Shown: one piece after another, positions 46,301 to 59,449 of the stretch
How the letters are laid out: each line of letters opens with the position of its first letter
Position numbering within the stretch: the stretch's first letter is position 1
Assembly (NCBI GenBank): GCA_037957365.1
Contig: JARHVA010005489.1
Coordinates: 850,001-914,000 of the forward strand
Source of the DNA: Torreya grandis
Lineage: Eukaryota > Streptophyta > Pinopsida > Cupressales > Taxaceae
Reading direction: 5' to 3'
DNA length: 64,000 bases
Translations under genes and position numbers: made by a program
The notes under the pieces: generated by a model
The model's database searches: none
What the model saw: the letters and a program-made list of their open reading frames with translations, nothing else
What the model was told of the DNA's origin: nothing

Positions 46301-47465
46301 TTATCCAAATATCATTTCAACTTTAACAACATTGGTTGTCAGTGTTTCCTCACTCCTAAATAGTAGTGAAAACATGCCTCCAGGTGGGTTTAGAGGTTTT
46401 ATGTCATAATATAATGTGTAATTTTCCTATACATATATGTTATAAAAGTGTTGTATTTTCACCTAGATATCCTAAGGGAATAAATGCTAGTTAGAGCTCA
46501 AGAACTTGTCTCTTCTTTAAAAAGATGTTACATTTTAGCATCCATTACTACAAATTCTAAAAAATATTGGTATTTAAGGTTCCATAAATATTATATAGGT
46601 TTTAATTATAAGGATTATGTAGACACAAAATTTTATTTTGGTTTGTTCCATCTAGTTATGATTTCAATTTTATGCACGCTTGAAGTTAGTCTAAATAACT
46701 ACATTTTTCTTATATTGGGAAGGGCATTATTGAGGCCAAAGTGGGTGGTATGTCTCTTGAATAGGTTTTATTTAAGGATAATAACATATTAATATAAATT
46801 ATCATCCACATTAAAGGTTTTATAATCACTAATTTCTATCCACGAATCACCAAAGTTGGAGTTCTATAACTATTGCTTCAACTTTGACAACTTTTATTGT
46901 TAGTGTTTCCCCATTCCTGAATAGTAGTGAAAAAATGCCTTCAGGTGGGTTTATAGATAGATATCATGGGATCACCGGTTATTTGACTATCCAATTTTCA
47001 TATAAGTGTTGAATTTTAACTTGGATGTCTTGAAGGCATAACTTCTAGTTGGATCTCAATAAATTATCTGTTCACTACAAAAACATTACATTTTAGGAGT
47101 TGTTACTATAGCTTGTGCCATGGATTTATATTTAAGGTTTAATTGATGTGTTTAAGGGTTAAACCAAAGTGATTTATCATTCACAATATTATTATTTTGG
47201 TTCCCCCAAATAACTTACTATTTCTATTTTATGGAGACATAAAATTAGGCTACAAAATTACATTTTTTGGATGGAATGAGTAGTGTGTCTCTCAATCAGG
47301 CATGATGGGATACCATAAAACTAGTCCTAGACATTATCCAACACCCTATATGTGTTTTAAGTTCTATTTTCTAGGAACTATTCACCAAAAGTTGATTTAT
47401 CCAACTGCCTCTTCAACTTTGACAACATTTCTTATCAATGTTTCTACGCTCCTAAAGAATGGAGT
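43325..47465. repeat. Tandem array of about 557-bp units, about 7.4 copies
   Basis: The anchor GGGAAGGGCATTCTTGAGGCC, or a variant, starts at 43,374, 43,932, 44,490, 45,045, 45,601, 46,158 and 46,719, with a worn copy near 47,270. Spacings are 558, 558, 555, 556, 557 and 561. Each unit then shows AAAATGGGTGGTGGGTCTCT, a GGCATGAT segment, TTGATCCATAAAGCACCAGAGG-like words, CAACTTTGACAACATTT, TCAGTGTTTCCACACTCCTAAA, GTGGGTTTAGAGGT, and finally GCATGCCTAAAGTTAGGCTAAA. Identity is perhaps 75-80% by eye. No unit has an open frame over about 100 codons. The regular spacing despite divergence means the array is old and not recently homogenised. Confidence 0.93.
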
Positions 47466-47557
47466 AGATATGTGATGAGAAGATAAAAAATGTCCACATT
47501 GAGTTTAGTAGTGAGGAAGAGAAAAAATCTTATGGTGTGAAATAAAATAAATATTAT

Positions 47558-48022
47558 TGAAAAATTTAATAGTTAAGTGGTGTTATTTATATACCCTTAA
47601 TACATTAGATTACACTAGTTAAATAATAATATATTTTATTATTTATCATGATTTTATCCTCGTGTAGATAAATAATAAAATAGATTAAATGACCTTTAGA
47701 GAGGTTGGACCCATTAATGTGGTGCTTTCAAAAATTCATTTATAATGGGTAGATTATTTTATCTATATAATAAAGAGTTTATATTGTAATAAAAAATGAA
47801 AAAAAAAAAGAAGTGAGAGGAAGAAAGATTGTATTAGGTACTTGTTAGTTTCTCATAATATGAATAATCTTTGTGGGTTTTTACCTCTTTGAACGTTTTT
47901 CCACGTATATCTATGTTATGGTGTGTTTAAATTTTCTCTCATTGTTTCATGGTGAATATCTTTGTTATTGGTCTCACATATAGATCTGGTGTTCATATGC
48001 AATTATATTACTTGTTTTATCA
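47558..48022 (+). repeat. 5' LTR of the LARD-like element
   Basis: Starts TGAAAAATTTAATAG and ends TTTTATCA. It contains TGGTGTTATTTAT, TAATATATTTTATTATTTATC, GAGAGGTTGGAC and a TATATAATAAA element that may serve as TATA box. It aligns with 51,651-52,112 with moderate divergence, so insertion is not recent. Confidence 0.88.
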
Positions 48023-48036
48023 TGGTATCAGAGGCA
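48023..48036 (+). other. Primer binding site (initiator tRNA-Met)
   Basis: TGGTATCAGAGGCA directly after the LTR. The first 11 bases match the standard copia-type primer site TGGTATCAGAGC, and the site is far better preserved than those of the two other elements. Confidence 0.88.
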
Positions 48037-49029
48037 ATTAATGTATGATCAAGTGGTAAAATCATAGATCAAATTTTTTGGCTTGTGTTCAAGTCTAGAT
48101 TCATTCATTTTTTAAGCAATGGTATGTTCATAAAAAATTTCAAGCTTCTCCTTATGTAGGAAGTAAGTTATTCAAGTTTTTCCTCTCTTAAAAACCTAAA
48201 AATCTTAGATCTATGTATTTTTCATATTTTAAGCTTGTTTTCATGCCATAGATCTAAATAAAAATCTTAAAATGCGATAAAAATGTTTTTTTAAGCATTA
48301 AATTTTTTAATATTTTCTTATTTTTTGGATTAATAATCTGTATGAAGGTGGTTGAACCTCTTTAGTTATAGATCTAACACTGACAGGGAGTTGCAAATAT
48401 TAAGAGAGCCAACAAGCGAGTGAATCAATGCTTGAAAAATATATATGGCATTTGTATAGCCTTTTTTAAAAAATAAAAATAAAAATTTGTACAATAAATC
48501 TCCATTTTCGTCACTCCATTGGCTTAGTTTCACCATTTTCAAGTATTTTTGACCTTTATTTCACTTGATTTGGACTCTTATATCTCATTTCAAAAAAATT
48601 ATCTCTCCTCCCAAATGCCATTTTTAGCATGTGTGAGATAAAAACTAGGTAAATATCATATTTTAGTTAGTAAATCTCAATTTTATTTTTTTTCCATTTG
48701 TTTAGTTTGGCCATTTCCAAGCAATTCTGATATTTACTTTGTCTAATTTGGTCTCCTATAGATTTTTTTTATTTTATTCTCTCCTTCCAAGCATCAAGCT
48801 TCATCATGTATAACCATGGAAGAAGGAAAAAAAATATAAATAATTTATTCTCAGTCATATTTTGAGATTTAAGGGTTGATTTCATGTTTTATACAATATT
48901 TAACCCTGTTGAAGCCATTTTTAGACTCTAAAAAGCATCAAAAGGAAATATGGATTTTTTTACTTATACCTGGGTGTTATAGTATGCCATAATAGTAGTA
49001 GGAGAATTAAAATATCATTTTATAGTCAA

Positions 49030-49034
<5 letters not shown>

Positions 49035-49092
<58 letters not shown>
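49035..49092. repeat. (TA)29 microsatellite
   Basis: A perfect TA run of about 58 bases inside the LARD-like element. Confidence 0.95.
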
Positions 49093-49094
<2 letters not shown>

Positions 49095-51276
49095 TTTATC
49101 GATAACTTTGTATGGCAATTTGCAAGTGTTTTCAAGCTTTAAATCACTGAAAATGAGTGTCTAGAGCTCCTGTAATCCTCCCCTGCTCTCCACCTGTGTC
49201 ATGCTTCTATATAAAGTGTGTTGCAGCAATGAATTAATGGGCATGTTAATGTTTTAAGTCAAGTATTTTAAAAATAAAACATTCATTTAATTGGCTTTTT
49301 TCCACCCAAGCAGTGGACCCCACCTTTTTTTTTTCAAATTTTAAATAAATACTTTCATTTTATTATTTTAATGAAATTATTTAATTATGGTTTATTTATT
49401 TATTTTAATAAATAAAAAATAAAAATCAGAACAAAAAAAGGTTAAATATAAGTTAGTGCATTTATTGTGTTAGCATACTTACTGGGTGAGTTGTAATTAA
49501 CCAAATTTCTATGCAAGCACATGGTGGGCCCATGTTTGTTGACTTGTATTTTCCAAAAAATAATTAAAAAAATTAATTTTTTTCTTTATAAAATCACAAG
49601 ACATTTATTTTACTTGCATTTAATATTTTTATTTTAAAAAAAAATTAATCAAAATTAATTAAATCATGTAGCTTGCATGTGAAGTCTTGTATTGGAAAAA
49701 GGAAAGTCTACTAGTATTTTTTGAAAAATATTTATAGATCCAAGGTCCTTAATTTAAATGTCAATCCCAATATATATATATTTTTATCAAAATTAATTAG
49801 TTAATTTTAAAATAACTACTTAAAAATTCTGGTTAATAGTCATGTAAAATCTCACGTGTGAAGCTTGCAATGCTTTTGACACTTTTGACACCATTGACTT
49901 GTCAAATTCTTTGTCAAAGATAGTCATGTGACCAATCAATATTTAAATTTTTATACCTTATGAAAACATTTAGATGATATTTTATTTGATTTTAAATCTC
50001 CTACTATTGATTTTACAACAATTTATTCAAATAGTGTAATTTGCGACACTATTTATGATACTTGTGACACTTGCAACTTTCACCCTTGTTGAAATTATTT
50101 ATGTTTTTAAATTGTTTTAAAATCAAATAAAGTGTTTAGTATTTTTTACACACTACAATATGTGTATTTATTAAAAAATCAAGTATAAATCACAATAAAA
50201 AATTCACTTTCTAAAATATTTTTTTCGTTTTAGTATAAAATGCAAACTTGTATTGTTAACTTTAAAAGGAAAGAAAAATATTCATGACTCAAATTATAAT
50301 ATGAAATTATTCCTAATAATATATTTAATATTTGGTTAAATTATTATCAAATTATTATTGAATTTATTTTATGTGCATCACATAACCTACTTGTTAAATT
50401 TAACATTCTTGATTGCAAGTTTACATATATTTCTATTGAAAGTTGTGTTAAATCTTGATCCAAAAACTATGTTCAGTAAAGTTAACCCATATTTAAAAAT
50501 ATATTGTTGGTATTTTGATTTATATAACCATTATTAGGATAGATATTTCATAAGATGTGGGTGTTGCTTCCAGATTCATGCAGGATCTATACTTGGATCA
50601 TTGGAAATTAGCAAAGTGAATACTTTGATAAATAAAAGAAACTGTAAACTTTGGTTTATATTATTGTTTATTTGATTATTCTAATTTATTTAGTTATTAT
50701 TATTATAACCATACTATGATGAGTCTAATTTTTAATATGTGTTTATGTTTGGTGTAGGTGCTATCACTTGGAGCACTTCATGTGGAAGTTGCTAATGAAG
50801 CCTTATGGATATGAAGGATGATAGAAGAACATCATGTTGAAGTTCCTCATTATATAAAAATTCTTTGTGATGGTTAAAATTTTATAAATTTTATGAAAAA
50901 TCTAATGAAATACTAACAAATTAAAATATATAGAAGTTCATTCAATGCTGGACTTATTGAAGTTGCCATTGAGGAGGAGTGTGTATGACAATGTCACTTC
51001 TTAACAGTCACATGGGTCATGTGTTTCCTTCTATCTCTTTATAATTATTCTAATTCTAAAGCATTGTAATAGATCACTTTATGTGATTTTGGTAAATTTC
51101 ATATGGAAGTCCATATTGTACCCAACACATAGTAACATTGAAGTCTTTATGTTATAGAAGACTTAAATATGTTTGTTTGATTATTCATGAGAAATTTTGA
51201 GATGTATTCTAACTATGGTATGTAGTCTCACAATCATGCTATCCCAAACTCACTTTAAGTGTCTTAGTACAACATA

Positions 51277-51500
51277 GTGTAATTTCTTTAAAGGTGCATA
51301 TGGGGACATAGAGCAAACATTTAGGTGTCTACGGATGTAAAGTGTAATTCCTTTAAAGGTGACTATGTAATTGTGGTTACATAGTGTAATACCTTCAGGT
51401 ATCTATATGTATATAGTGTAATTTATTTAAATTTTATTATGTGATTTTGATTACATAGTGTAATACCTTTGGGTGTCTATGTTTACATATCATAATTCTT
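51277..51500 (+). repeat. Tandem repeat of about 74 bp near the LARD 3' end
   Basis: GTGTAATT(T/C)CTTTAAAGGTG-type starts at 51,277, 51,342, 51,416 and about 51,489 (spacings 65, 74, 73). Inside units the phrase ACATAGTGTAATACCTT(C/T)xGGTxTCTAT is repeated. It lies about 150 bases before the polypurine tract. Confidence 0.75.
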
Positions 51501-51650
51501 TTAAAAGTGATGATAAGATGATGAAGGATGTTTCCTTGAATTATTTCCTCTTGAAACTCATCATGTGGATGGTTCATGGGGTGTAAGTTCATTATTCTTT
51601 CACCTCTTAAAAATAACCTTGTATCCCCACTTAACATTAATGGGGAGTAT

Positions 51651-52112
51651 TGAAACATTTAATGGTAAGTGGTGTTATTTATGTACCTTTAATACATTAA
51701 ATTACATTGGTTAAATAATAATATATTTTATTATTTATCATGAGTTTAACCTCATGTCAATAAATAATAAAATATATTAAATTAAATTTAGAGAGGTTGG
51801 ACTCATTAATGTGTTGTTTGGAAAAATTCATTTATAATGGGTAGATTATCTTGTCTATATAATAAATAATTTATATTTTAAGAAAAAATGAAAAAAAATT
51901 AGTGAGAGGAAGGAAGACTGTATTAGGTACTTGTTAGTTTCACATAATATGAATATTATTTGTTGGTTTTTTAAATCTTGGAAGTTTTTTCCATTTATAT
52001 CTGTGTTATGGTTTGTTTAACTTTAATCTCATTATTTCATGGTGAATATCTTTGTTATTGGTCTCACATCTAGATCTAGTGTTTGTATGCAATTATATTG
52101 CTTATTCTGTCA
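51651..52112 (+). repeat. 3' LTR of the LARD-like element
   Basis: Starts TGAAACATTTAATGG after the purine tract and ends ATTCTGTCA. The partner is 47,558-48,022. Confidence 0.88.
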
Positions 52113-55100
52113 TATATAACTATGAAAATATTGTAAAACCTCAAGAGACATGAAAATTATAATTATTCACTATTTCAAAGGGCCAAAGAAGAGTCTCTAA
52201 AATAAGGGAAACAAATTTATGGAGAAGGAGATATCACAACATCAATTCATGATTACATGGGTGAGTGAAATATAAATACAAGATGAGGACAACCTTTTAA
52301 TATTTTCAGATGCATCAAACAAGTAAAATGTATAAGGGAATCCAAAGAAGGTATGTAAGAGATGATTATTCAATTATTTTTTTCAATTTTACTTATTATA
52401 TAAATGTAGCATGTTTATAAATTCAATGAATAAAAAACATGAATATCAAGTCCAAAGTGTTATTAAACTAGCGTGTCAAGGGTATTCACATTATAATAGT
52501 GGTATATGGTGTAGCACAATCATGAGAAGAAATTATATATATGACTCTATCTCAAACATTATGATATTTTCTCCCATATAGTTTTAATTACAACACATAT
52601 CGAAATATTGCAAGTTACTTTTAATAAATTACATTAATAAAATATTAATGATTATCATATCTAAATATGTCCATATAACCATCAAATTTAGTTTTTAAAT
52701 AATGATTTGAGCCAAATTATATGTGTAAATATGATCACCACAAAATTTGAACATATATGTATGTATGTATAAAATCCATAATGAAATATAAAATAAGAAC
52801 ATAATCTAATGTTAGGTGAATGCCATATAGGCATAAAATGCCAATAAGATAGACATTTCCATAAAGGCATACAAAAAATTACATCATCTATAAATATATT
52901 AGAATGTTAGGTGAATTTCATATATGCATACAATACAAAATAATATGTACATTATAGTATATGCATACAAATAAGTACATCTTCTAAGGCATCCTACTCA
53001 TTAAATAGTTTTCATCTCTTTGCCTTCCTTGAAAAATACTCTCCCTAAGATGCCTTGCTCATAGATTAAGATCCATTAAATGCCTTTTATTCCTCCAAAT
53101 TTAGACTAAGGGTACTTATATTTTCGTAGATCACTTATAGTTGAACCTATTAAAATATAAATATTATTATAAAATTTGCATACTATACATACAACCAAAT
53201 TTATAAATTAATTTAAAACTAGAATAAAAAAATAATTTAAATATGCACTTAATACAATCTCATGGTCATGATCATTCTACATTTGATGCTCAATAAGGTT
53301 AGTGATAGGTTGAGATACACAAACATGCATGTGAAATAGGGATAAAACATGAGAAATAGCCCCACAAATCATTTGAATAAGACTATTAGGTGTCATAAGA
53401 CAACCTTGAATACACAGTATATTCACCTAAGTTATATTTTCTAAACTATCTAGTCATATTCTTAAAAGATAAATATATTTTCAATTCAAAATTATGGGTC
53501 ACCATGTACCTCAATGAGTGCATACACAGATGACATTACAATAATAATGCATGTGTCTATCTCAATTCATAGAGATGGAGGAGTATCCACATTTTTCATC
53601 AACTAAACAAACTACCTCACTTAGTTTTCTATAAAATATTTAAGATATATGACAAATTTATCTCCTTTATTAAACCCATAATTATTTAAAATAAAATTCA
53701 AAAAGCTTTTTTATGTATACAAATTGGAAATTGGCAAACAATTTAACTAAAAAACAATTTATGGTGATGTAAGACATAATACTAATATGAAATTTAAATT
53801 TCATAATAAAATGAAAATTATATAATTTGAGTAATCAAGATAATAATTTTCCCTAACCACTTCAATTTAGGGCTTATACATAAAACTGTATCACTCTCAA
53901 CCTTTGAAACTCTACTCACTTTCTTGATTTATTCCTTATCCTATATGCATGTACCACACACTTGTGTGTTTTAAAAATTTCCTATTCAATTTAGGACTCT
54001 ATTTTCATGGATGTAGATACACATAAAAAAACAAAAATATGAAAAAGAGAACCAGCCAATTAGGGGGGAAATGGTGAAAGGGACCTAGGAATAAAATTGA
54101 CCAGGATCATACTATTTAATATCTATGTACTTGAATTTTGGTATCCTTTATGGATAAAATTAACTTAAGATATTTCATAACATGCATGATTCATATAATG
54201 GAAATAAGTTAAGGATTTGGTAGATAAGTAGTAGTACTATAGATAGTAATGAATATATTGAGTACTTAAGAAACACTATGAACAAGAGATGGTAATCAAG
54301 AAACTTTTGAAGCATTAAAATAAGTTTGATAAGGTGAAGGAGCAACACCAATATGAAAATAGAATTAATAGGAGGAATAATATATACATATTTTAAAAAA
54401 TAGGATAAATACATCATTAGACATTGAAGGAGACTCTCTAGAAGATTGATCATTATCATAATCATTCAAAGATCCATTATTCACCCTATAAGGTATATAT
54501 ATTCAATTATTGGTTCTTAGGTTAGAATTTTTATCTCTATATCTCTCAACAAATCTCACTCATTTAATTTTCATTCATAGATCACTATCATTCAAATTTT
54601 AATTTTAACATGTATTATTATTAGTCAAGAGCATAGATCTATATAAATAAAAACACGTACATAGAGTATAATATTATTTAAAAATTATCTTTGTATTTGT
54701 GAACATTAGCCTATTAACATCAATAGATACACTAGTAAATGGACCAAAAATTGGTTGTGCATATTTAAACATAATCTAAATGAAAAATACAATAGTGGAC
54801 CATGAAGATGATGGAACTATCTCCTCCTACAACATAAAAAATTTACATATATATTGTTCAATTTCTTTGTAAATTAACTTTTAGCTTTTAAATACAAATA
54901 TATATGAAATATAACGTATCATATATGAAATATACTATATATTTATAGAGACTAATGTGTACACATAAAATATTAATTACAAACACTCATTGCTCAAATG
55001 TATTTTATAAATTGCCTCAAAACCATTACCATCATCATCTTAAAGTGTAATGCATATAACATCATAATATTTGGAATGATGAGGTCAAGTGTGCACACTA

Positions 55101-56590
55101 AGTGGAGTATTTATAACATGAGTCTTAGAAATCCTACTCATATGATGAATGAGTATGTCAGCAAGCACAATATGTGCCTCAAAAGTGTCAATCTCCAAGA
55201 CCTACTTCACTATAGAGGGGATGTCAAGATGAAATGGCTTTTGAGTAGGGACCCTTGTAGGTTTATTAGGCATACAATATGCACCTAATATATCATATAA
55301 AGAGACTTTCCCTCAGTCCTAAAACATTGAGTATTTAAAATAGTTGGTAATCTCATTGAGGAAAAACTCAAATTAATTTTTTCTCAAAAAATAAAATGGG
55401 ACATCACGGTTGTTACACAGTGGGTAATCTAATGCCATCCACCATTAGTTCCAAAAATTAGGTATTTTGATATTTTTTTATCCTTCACATCACATGTTAA
55501 TATTTTTTTAAAAATAATAATCTCTAAATCTATCCATATATGATTCCCATATATCGATTTGAATTTTTATTGAGTCAACTTGACCTTATACAAACTGTAG
55601 GGTATTGGTCAAACAAGTGTGGTAGATGTTGGTGATATTGGGGTCCCTCATTCTCGTAATTGTTTGTCTAATTTTTACATCATTTTCCACTATGTGTACA
55701 ACCAAATCCTCCTAATTGTGTAGGGGTCTTGTGGAACTATAGGAGGGATAGGAGGAATAGAAGGGTTAGGTATAAGGTTAAAAGGGTTAGGTATAGGGTT
55801 AATAGGTTGTCCTCTTTTAGTTGATTGAGATTTTAAAAAAGGGTTTTAACAATAAAACAATGCAAATAAAAAAAATTGCTAAAATCTAGTGTTAATAGGT
55901 TTGGTTTTTTATTGTTTCCTATCCTCCACAACAGAAATGTCAATTTGTTGAGGTAATAGGTGATTTTAGTGTGATTTATCCTCATAAAATATAAATTGAT
56001 CATGGCTTAGTTAGATAAGGGAACAACATAAAATGAAATGAGTGAGAATGACAAAAAACATGGGTTTGGGGCCTTTTTATGCTTTTGTTTCTATATAATG
56101 CCAACACTACATACTATGTATGCATTATAACATGTATGTGTTATGATAACATATTTTAATGTGTAAATGATACAATGCATATGAATTATTTCTTGTAATC
56201 TCTAAACCTAAATTCACTTAAAACTGAAGGAGTTACAATTTAGGAGATATTTTTATTAAATCTAATCTAGTCAGTACTTAGTCATTCATAGGACTTAAAT
56301 AGTAAACACAAGGTTTTTATAATGTAAATTTTATACCTGACATCCATTTTCATAAAACCAATAGTCAATTTTTATGATTCCTATCATTTTAAAATTTTGT
56401 GCTAACACTTGTGCTAGTTTTAGATGTGGGAAAATTAAATTTTAGAAACCTCACATATTTAATAAATAATGAGAGTTAAGATGATATTGATGCATGAATT
56501 TTCACACCCACTAAATAAATTCATCCAAAGTAAATTTTTTTGTCTATTTTTAATTTTTTTAAATATAATTTTTATTAGCATGACTTTATT
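52113..56590. other. AT-rich intergenic DNA, no gene identified
   Basis: Frames of up to 96 codons (54,175-54,465 minus; 54,998-55,288 plus) show no motif. Around 55,000-55,900 the minus strand reads in short protein-like bursts, including a Pro/Ile/Asn-rich stretch (INPIPNPFNLIPNPSIPPIP near 55,755-55,815), which could be the edge of an old LTR-element gag; too little is left to call. A short telomere-like run at 55,762-55,806 is discussed among rejected items. At 56,100-56,170 TGTATGCATTATAACATGTATG-type inverted words occur. Confidence 0.4.
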
Positions 56591-56599
56591 TTTTCTACT

Positions 56600-57560
56600 T
56601 TTACACTCGATTAAACAATTAATTGATTAGTTCAATCATTAATGTGATTAGGGTTATTTGATTCCTAATGTGAACTAATTACAAGTATTTTCTTGAAAAT
56701 AAGGATAATTTAGATCCAATGTGAGTTAATTTGGCTACAATTAAGTTATGTTATCTTTAACTATCCTTGACTATGTACCTTATTAAACCAATAACTTGAT
56801 TGACTCAACCATGTATGTTACTGTAGCTAATTGAGCCTTGATTTATTATAATTGATTATAATATTTATTGTAGGTCTTGATTAGCTTCTCTTGCACACAT
56901 ATTGATTAGATTGATTGATTAATTTAATGTTGTATATATTTGGGGTTAATTGATCCTAAATTTATGCTAATTATTTAAATTGGGGTTAAGGGGATTGATT
57001 AAACCTAATACCATACCCGATTAACACACACACACTTAATTAGTTCAATTAGGTAAAAAATCGGGTGTGATAAATACCCCATTTACACTAATTGGTTATA
57101 ATTGTGTTTTCAAGGATTGCTAAGTCCATAATGTGCTTCCAGTTAAATTAATTTATAGATTGATTTAATCAACCATGTAGTTGAGGATACTAGGCCTAAT
57201 TCACAATAATTATTTTTAATTTAGGTTGTAAGACTTGATTATCCTAAATCACATACTTAATTATAAAAATTATTAGATTGGTTATTGATAAGGAGTATTA
57301 TGGGGATAATTTATCCCAAACAAATGATAAATGGGTGCATTGGTGTGATTTATTTATTAAACCTACATTGTACATATATTTGAACTAGTTACTAGATTGG
57401 TTTAGTAGAGAATTAAATTTTGCCTAATCAAGCAACAATTCACACTAATTGGTTAAAATTTTAATCATGGGACTCAATTACCTCTAATCATGTACCACAT
57501 TTAACTATTTGTTCAATAGGTTCAATTAAGAACATAACTAAGGGTAATTTTTAGTAAATA
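56600..57560. repeat. Degenerate tandem repeat, about 119-bp unit, 7-8 copies
   Basis: GATTGATT(T/A)AAT-like anchors at about 56,624, 56,798, 56,913, 57,037, 57,158, 57,276, 57,395 and 57,513. After the first gap, spacings are 115, 124, 121, 118, 119 and 118. Units share TTAATCCTAA-, CACACTAATTGGTTATAATT- and ATGTACTTAATTA-like words. A (CA)5 run sits in one unit near 57,023. Confidence 0.75.
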
Positions 57561-57564
57561 ATGT

Positions 57565-58090
57565 TAAAATATGTGTAATACACCTCGAGTCCACCTTTAT
57601 TTCTATTATAACACCTAACTGAGGTGTTATTTTTATATAAATGGTCAAATATAATAACATAAGATCATGAAATAATAAAAAAGTGGTTCATTTTTTGCAC
57701 TTTACCCCAAATCCACATTCATTTCTATGATCACACCTAATTATGAAATCATTTAATCTAATTGAATCTGATAATGTTATACCACCATAAATTATTTAAA
57801 AAAATATTAAATTTTTGCATCTCATCTGAAATCAAGATTAAATTATAATATTGAATGCAATTATGACATTTTTGTCAAATTTTATTAGCTAACATCTTAT
57901 AAAAATAAAATAATGTCAATAGTTCACAATTATGTACATTTTTCGCAACCAACCTTAAATTCTCCTATCACTTGTTATTGCAGGCTTATTTTTGTAGAAT
58001 TTATCAATTAATGTCATTACACAAACATGGTATAATGACAAATGGTTTTCAATCATGTATGATTCACCTTAAATATACCTTCTTCCATTT
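57565..58090. repeat. Degenerate tandem repeat, about 122-bp unit, 4 copies
   Basis: A CACCTCGAGTCCACCTTTATTTCTAT-like start recurs at about 57,580, 57,700, 57,820, 57,945 and 58,065, each followed by a (A/T)CACCTAATTATGA(A/C)-type and a TTTTT(A/G)T(A/C)(A/T)AATT-type segment. It adjoins the 119-bp repeat with no spacer but has a different sequence. Confidence 0.65.
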
Positions 58091-59445
58091 CACCTTTTTT
58101 GAGCCTTGTTCAGTCAAAGTTTCTTAATTATTGTTCTTTCGTGATAAAATGTTAAAAAGGAGTGTTAAAAGTTCCCCAAAACATTTACAATAATTTTGAC
58201 TAGAGATATGAACTGGATGAATAACTAAATATTTTAAAAATGTCATCATGCTACATCAAAATCTAGGGAAAATAAGCCTAAACAAAAAAATATAGCCAGA
58301 CAATAATATCAATAAATAAACTAACAACACTCGAGTAGAGATGAAAACTAAAAAAAAACAAAGATATAATTAATAAATCTCAAAAATGATAAACAACACA
58401 AAAAAGGAATAAATCCCAAAATGAAATCATTCTAAATAACCACAAAATAAAATAATGTGAAACATTAAAAGGAACCAAAAACTTCATGTCCCAACTAACA
58501 GAACAAATCCTTAAACTACAAGAAATTTGTATTCCTTCACAAAGATTATATCACCCAAGGAGACCCTCACTATCAAGATATGCAAGAGAAGAAAAAATCA
58601 TATTTCAATTTAGGATTCTAAGATAATATCTTGGCATTTATAAAATTTATGGAACATTTACACTATTGCTAACTTTTGAATATTTTGTCCAATAAAAATT
58701 CTATAAAAACATGTATTTTCAAATAGTTCCTTATAATTATCTAAAGATGAATCCTATGGTTAAAATGAGTTGAACTCTTAATTTTTGGAATAATTCCTTT
58801 CATATTATAGATAATCTATATTAATTTCTACTTTATGTGGATTAAGATCCTCCCTTGGAGGAAGGATTTCTTGTGACACTGAGCAAGAAATTTTTTCTCC
58901 TTCTTTATTATTGTGTGTAGTAAATTTAGAAACGTTAATTAAGATAATAAATCAAATAATAATTAAATATAATCTAAACTAACTCAACCTTTGGTATATC
59001 TACAAATAAAAGAAACAACACAAAATTATACCTTACTAAAAAATAAGTTTCCTTTGTTGTGATGTGAATTTGATTTACTCTCATTGAATTGTTGTTGCTC
59101 ACTCCTCTAATATAAGGGCAATTGGTCAATGTTGTGGTATGAAAAATATTATAATCTAAGCATGATAAACCTTAAATCAAGAAGATTTTGAGATATGCTA
59201 GTAGAATAACTTTGTAATGAATAAAATTTTCTACATTGGAAGAAGAACCTCCAATTTATATAATTTGGAAATGGATGTGAACCATCCTTCTTGATATAAA
59301 GATCAAGGGATGGAAATAAAAGGTACATTTTAATTTATAATGGTAATTTTGAATTAAAAATTAGAGTGAAGAACATGTAGGATTCATAAATAAATCTAAA
59401 ATTCATTTGGGAGGAAGATATGATATAAAACTAGTAAGTTGATGT
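58091..59445. other. AT-rich DNA, nothing recognised
   Basis: No frame, LTR pair or tandem structure was seen. Confidence 0.4.
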
Positions 59446-59449
59446 GAGG

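Larger units (their letters stand above)
47558..52112 (+). mobile_element. Large LTR retrotransposon derivative without genes (LARD-like)
   Basis: 5' LTR 47,558-48,022 (465 bp), primer binding site at 48,023, 3.6 kb of interior, a polypurine-type stretch AATGGGGAGTAT at 51,639-51,650, and 3' LTR 51,651-52,112 (462 bp). Both LTRs are bounded by TG..CA. The interior shows no gag or pol motif on either strand; it holds a (TA)29 run and a small tandem repeat near its 3' end. A long non-coding interior with intact LTRs, primer site and tract fits the LARD class, mobilised in trans. The 5-bp flanks (ATTAT and TATAT) are not identical. Confidence 0.85.

Noticed and set aside
43325..47465. Regularly spaced repeats considered as a CRISPR-like array
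   Set aside because: Whole 557-bp units are repeated with no unique spacers, in plant DNA. This is a tandem satellite.
47553..52117. ATTAT / TATAT considered as the target-site duplication of the LARD-like element
   Set aside because: Only three of five positions agree and both are A/T-only, so the match has no weight.
54175..54465. 96-codon hydrophobic minus-strand frame
   Set aside because: Leu/Ile/Tyr-rich composition as expected from AT-rich DNA. No membrane-protein pattern or homologue was recognised.
55762..55806. GGGTTAGGTATAAGGTTAAA-type run resembling telomere repeats
   Set aside because: Only two imperfect units with TAGGTAT spacers and no TTTAGGG register. It is better explained as a local short repeat or a decayed Pro/Asn-rich minus-strand frame.
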